A stretch of 64,000 bases of DNA from Candidatus Blautia faecipullorum (GTDB lineage: Bacteria > Bacillota > Clostridia > Lachnospirales > Lachnospiraceae): positions 19,143 through 83,142 of the forward strand of contig DXEG01000051.1 of NCBI GenBank assembly GCA_019115125.1. The letters run 5' to 3'. The notes under the pieces are model-generated. The model saw nothing but the letters and a program-made list of their open reading frames with translations, made no database searches and was not told the origin of the DNA. Below, piece after piece: positions 62,296-64,000 of this stretch (positions within the stretch are counted from its first letter, which is position 1; every line of letters begins with the position of its first letter). A program made the translations under genes and the position numbers.

Positions 62296-62865
62296 ATGGA
62301 GAAAAACAGGTACAAAACTCACTGGAACGTAAAAACTCTGGTATTTATGGCGCTGATGGTGGCGATGCATCTTGTGCTGACCAGGGTATTCGTGGTAGAG
62401 CTGGGCGCATACCGCATAGCCATAGGAAGCGTGAGCACCATTCTGGCGGGGCTCTGGATGGGACCGGCGGCCGGCGCTGCCTGCGGCCTGACCGCGGATG
62501 TTCTCGGCTGCTTTATAAAAGGCTATGCCATTGATCCCTTTATTACGGCAGCAGCCATATGCTGGGGACTTCTTCCCGCGCTGGCGAGACCCCTTTACGC
62601 CAACAGAACGAAAAAAGGCAAAACCGCAGCAATCGTGGTTTCTATCGTATGTACCGCGGTATTGAGTTCTCTGGTGCTTACAACGATGGGACTTGTGATT
62701 TTTGAGGGATATAATTTCTATACGATCATTCCGGGAAGACTGGTTCAGTTCGCGATTCTCATCCCGATCTACAGTGTGCTGACCTGCATTATTTATTTCA
62801 GCCCTCTGACTTCTCTGGTGGTAGGCACAGTAACGCCTGCGGTGCTGAAGAAAAAGACAGTATAG
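62296..62865 (+). CDS. folT: folate ECF transporter S component
   Basis: 189 residues with five or six helices. WNVKTLVFMALMVAMHLVLTR and the substrate-site region YRIAIGSVSTILAGLWMGP match FolT-type S components. It binds folate and works with a shared energy-coupling module (EcfA/A'/T) encoded elsewhere. TGGAGGTG precedes the ATG. The THF riboswitch upstream strongly supports the substrate. Confidence 0.9.
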   Translation: MEKNRYKTHWNVKTLVFMALMVAMHLVLTRVFVVELGAYRIAIGSVSTILAGLWMGPAAGAACGLTADVLGCFIKGYAIDPFITAAAICWGLLPALARPLYANRTKKGKTAAIVVSIVCTAVLSSLVLTTMGLVIFEGYNFYTIIPGRLVQFAILIPIYSVLTCIIYFSPLTSLVVGTVTPAVLKKKTV

Positions 62866-62926
62866 ATACATAAAAACAGAACAGAATAAAAAATATAAAT
62901 TGAATAAAGAATACGATTCCCCGAAA

Positions 62927-62953
62927 CAGGGCGCGGCATTTTGCCGCGCCCTG
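62927..62953. terminator. bidirectional terminator after folT
   Basis: CAGGGCGCGGC pairs perfectly with GCCGCGCCCTG over a 5-nt loop (arms 62927-62937, 62943-62953), between convergent genes. Confidence 0.78.
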
Positions 62954-62964
62954 CTGTATGTGCG

Positions 62965-63717
62965 TCACACTTGCGGCTGTACCCGGAACCAGTAGGTATA
63001 GAACTGCCGGAACCCCAGAGACATATACAGCTTTTTGGCGGAGGTATTGCCGTCTACGACCTGAAGATAAGCGTTTTCGGCCCCTTTTTTCATGCCCTCT
63101 GTCAGAAGCCCCGTGCAGATCTGGCGGGCCAAGCCCTGACGGCGGTACTGTTCTTTTACATGAATGGCATAGATGCCGATATAATCCCGGTCCAGTATTC
63201 CGAGGCCGGTAGCTATGATACGTCCCTCTTTCTGAACAGAAGCGCAGATGGTTTCCTTGGGGATGGCGCGGTACATGGAAGGAACTACTGTGCGGTGCAT
63301 CAGATTCGTGGTTCCTTTCAGATCAAAAAGGCTGCAGATCCAGGAATCGGGGATGACGGATGAAAAAGAAACATCTTGATAAGGGGTATCCAGCAAGGCG
63401 TCGGACAGACAGAGGGTCATTACGTCTGTTGTGTGCTGGATTTCATATCCGCGGTTTTCCAGAGTATAGTCAAAATCAGGAGAAACCAGAGGACTGATCT
63501 TGAAAATCGCCGGCGTTCCCAGCCGCTTATATTCGTTTTCGCAGTAGGGGATTTTTTCCCTCCAGGGCAGCGAGGAGGTTCCGAACAGCTCCACGCTGTT
63601 GGTCCTGTGCGTATAGAAATATGAAAAACGCAGGATCCAGCCGTCATAAAGCTCCATTTTATGGGATGGCCATGCGTTCAGCGACATATCCTCGATTTTT
63701 TTGATATTTGTTTCCAT
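62965..63717 (-). CDS. GNAT-family N-acetyltransferase
   Basis: 250 residues. The C-terminal GNAT domain has the acetyl-CoA loop EQYRRQGLARQICTGLL (Q/RxxGxG/A) and LQVVDGNTSAKKLYMSLGF. The N-terminal 120 residues form a second, diverged GNAT-like half. Substrate unknown. CAGGAGGGGACAGC precedes the ATG on the minus strand. Confidence 0.88.
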   Translation of the reverse strand: METNIKKIEDMSLNAWPSHKMELYDGWILRFSYFYTHRTNSVELFGTSSLPWREKIPYCENEYKRLGTPAIFKISPLVSPDFDYTLENRGYEIQHTTDVMTLCLSDALLDTPYQDVSFSSVIPDSWICSLFDLKGTTNLMHRTVVPSMYRAIPKETICASVQKEGRIIATGLGILDRDYIGIYAIHVKEQYRRQGLARQICTGLLTEGMKKGAENAYLQVVDGNTSAKKLYMSLGFRQFYTYWFRVQPQV

Positions 63718-63824
63718 GCTGTCCCCTCCTGTAAAATCTGTTTACTGTCGTTTTTGACCCGGACGCTTTAGTCTGTATCCGGCGTGCAAAGCGTGTCTGC
63801 GTACTACGGTCTTTATCTTTCTGT

Positions 63825-63853
63825 ATTATACAGAAAAACATGGACGGCTGCAA
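63825..63853 (-). promoter_or_regulatory. promoter of the GNAT gene
   Basis: On the minus strand TTGCAG (63848-63853) and TATAAT (63825-63830) are 17 bp apart. The leader to the ATG at 63717 is about 100 nt. Bases 63854-64000 are AT-rich with no supportable gene. Confidence 0.7.
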
Positions 63854-64000
63854 TGAAAATGCACAGGCCAGCAGCGGTAAAGAATAAAATATTAAAATCA
63901 ATTGTTTCTCATCCTGATTTTGTATTTGTGTGATATAAAACACATATACAACAAAATCCAGATGAGTTATCCACATTCCATGAGTATGGTTCACCCATCC

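Noticed and set aside
63967-63975. TTATCCACA, a perfect DnaA box
   Set aside because: Only one copy was noticed; no cluster, AT-rich unwinding region or dnaA/dnaN genes nearby, so it is not evidence of an origin.
63659-63994. 111-codon minus-strand frame at the right end
   Set aside because: It spans the GNAT promoter and the start of that gene in another frame, with no ribosome site or recognisable motif.

Overview
The window looks like chromosome of an anaerobic Gram-positive bacterium of the Clostridia, most likely a Lachnospiraceae-type gut commensal. This is inferred from strong GGAGG ribosome sites with frequent TTG/GTG starts, AT-tailed rho-independent terminators, a rubrerythrin, a folate ECF transporter under a tetrahydrofolate riboswitch, CUT1-type sugar ABC loci with no ATPase gene, and a compact F1Fo ATP synthase operon. 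No rRNA, tRNA, CRISPR array, insertion sequence, integrase or prophage gene was seen.

Layout. 1-8.7 kb is the end of a surface-polysaccharide locus: two CapK-like adenylate-forming enzymes, a flippase, an acetolactate-synthase-like TPP enzyme, an NAD-dependent epimerase, a polyprenyl-phosphate-type GT2 and a large membrane glycosyltransferase. At 8.9-9.9 kb is a PD-(D/E)XK nuclease-like gene with an internal tandem repeat, then hpf (10.4 kb). 11.2-17.2 kb is an alpha-glucan-type sugar locus (binding protein, two permeases, LacI regulator, GH13) with operator-like palindromes just past its promoter. 17.2-23.5 kb holds housekeeping genes: rubrerythrin, a CbpA-like J protein, two YbaK/ProX editing proteins, a PAP2/CDP-alcohol phosphotransferase fusion, upp and nth.

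23.7-39.1 kb is the most distinctive part. A CdaR-type regulator with a structured leader precedes a tight, AT-richer run of 13 genes: glycerate kinase, acyl-CoA synthetase, CoA-transferase, two 3-hydroxyacyl-CoA dehydrogenase-family proteins, a full Liv-type ABC importer, a VOC epimerase and two thiolases. It has no acyl-CoA dehydrogenase and no enoyl-CoA hydratase, so it looks like a pathway for a carboxylate that is already hydroxylated or oxidised. The substrate is unknown. This is the best candidate for an undescribed system.

39.2-42.8 kb has a thioesterase, a YjbR/winged-helix fusion flanked by a 21-bp repeat with a terminator-like leader, a phosphodiesterase, a small membrane protein and a WYL regulator. 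43.0-49.4 kb is the complete atpBEFHAGDC operon; its first gene appears to begin at an ACG codon. 49.6-51.4 kb (minus strand) is an ECF sigma / anti-sigma / membrane protein unit. 51.6-58.0 kb is a LacI-controlled fructan or sucrose locus (ABC importer plus GH32) with two matching operators 63 bp apart. 58.3-64 kb has an AlaX editing protein, an amidohydrolase, a repeat-containing lipoprotein with a small Cys protein upstream, the THF-riboswitch folate transporter and a GNAT acetyltransferase.

All family names come from reading motifs and architecture by eye. No database search, folding program or alignment was run.
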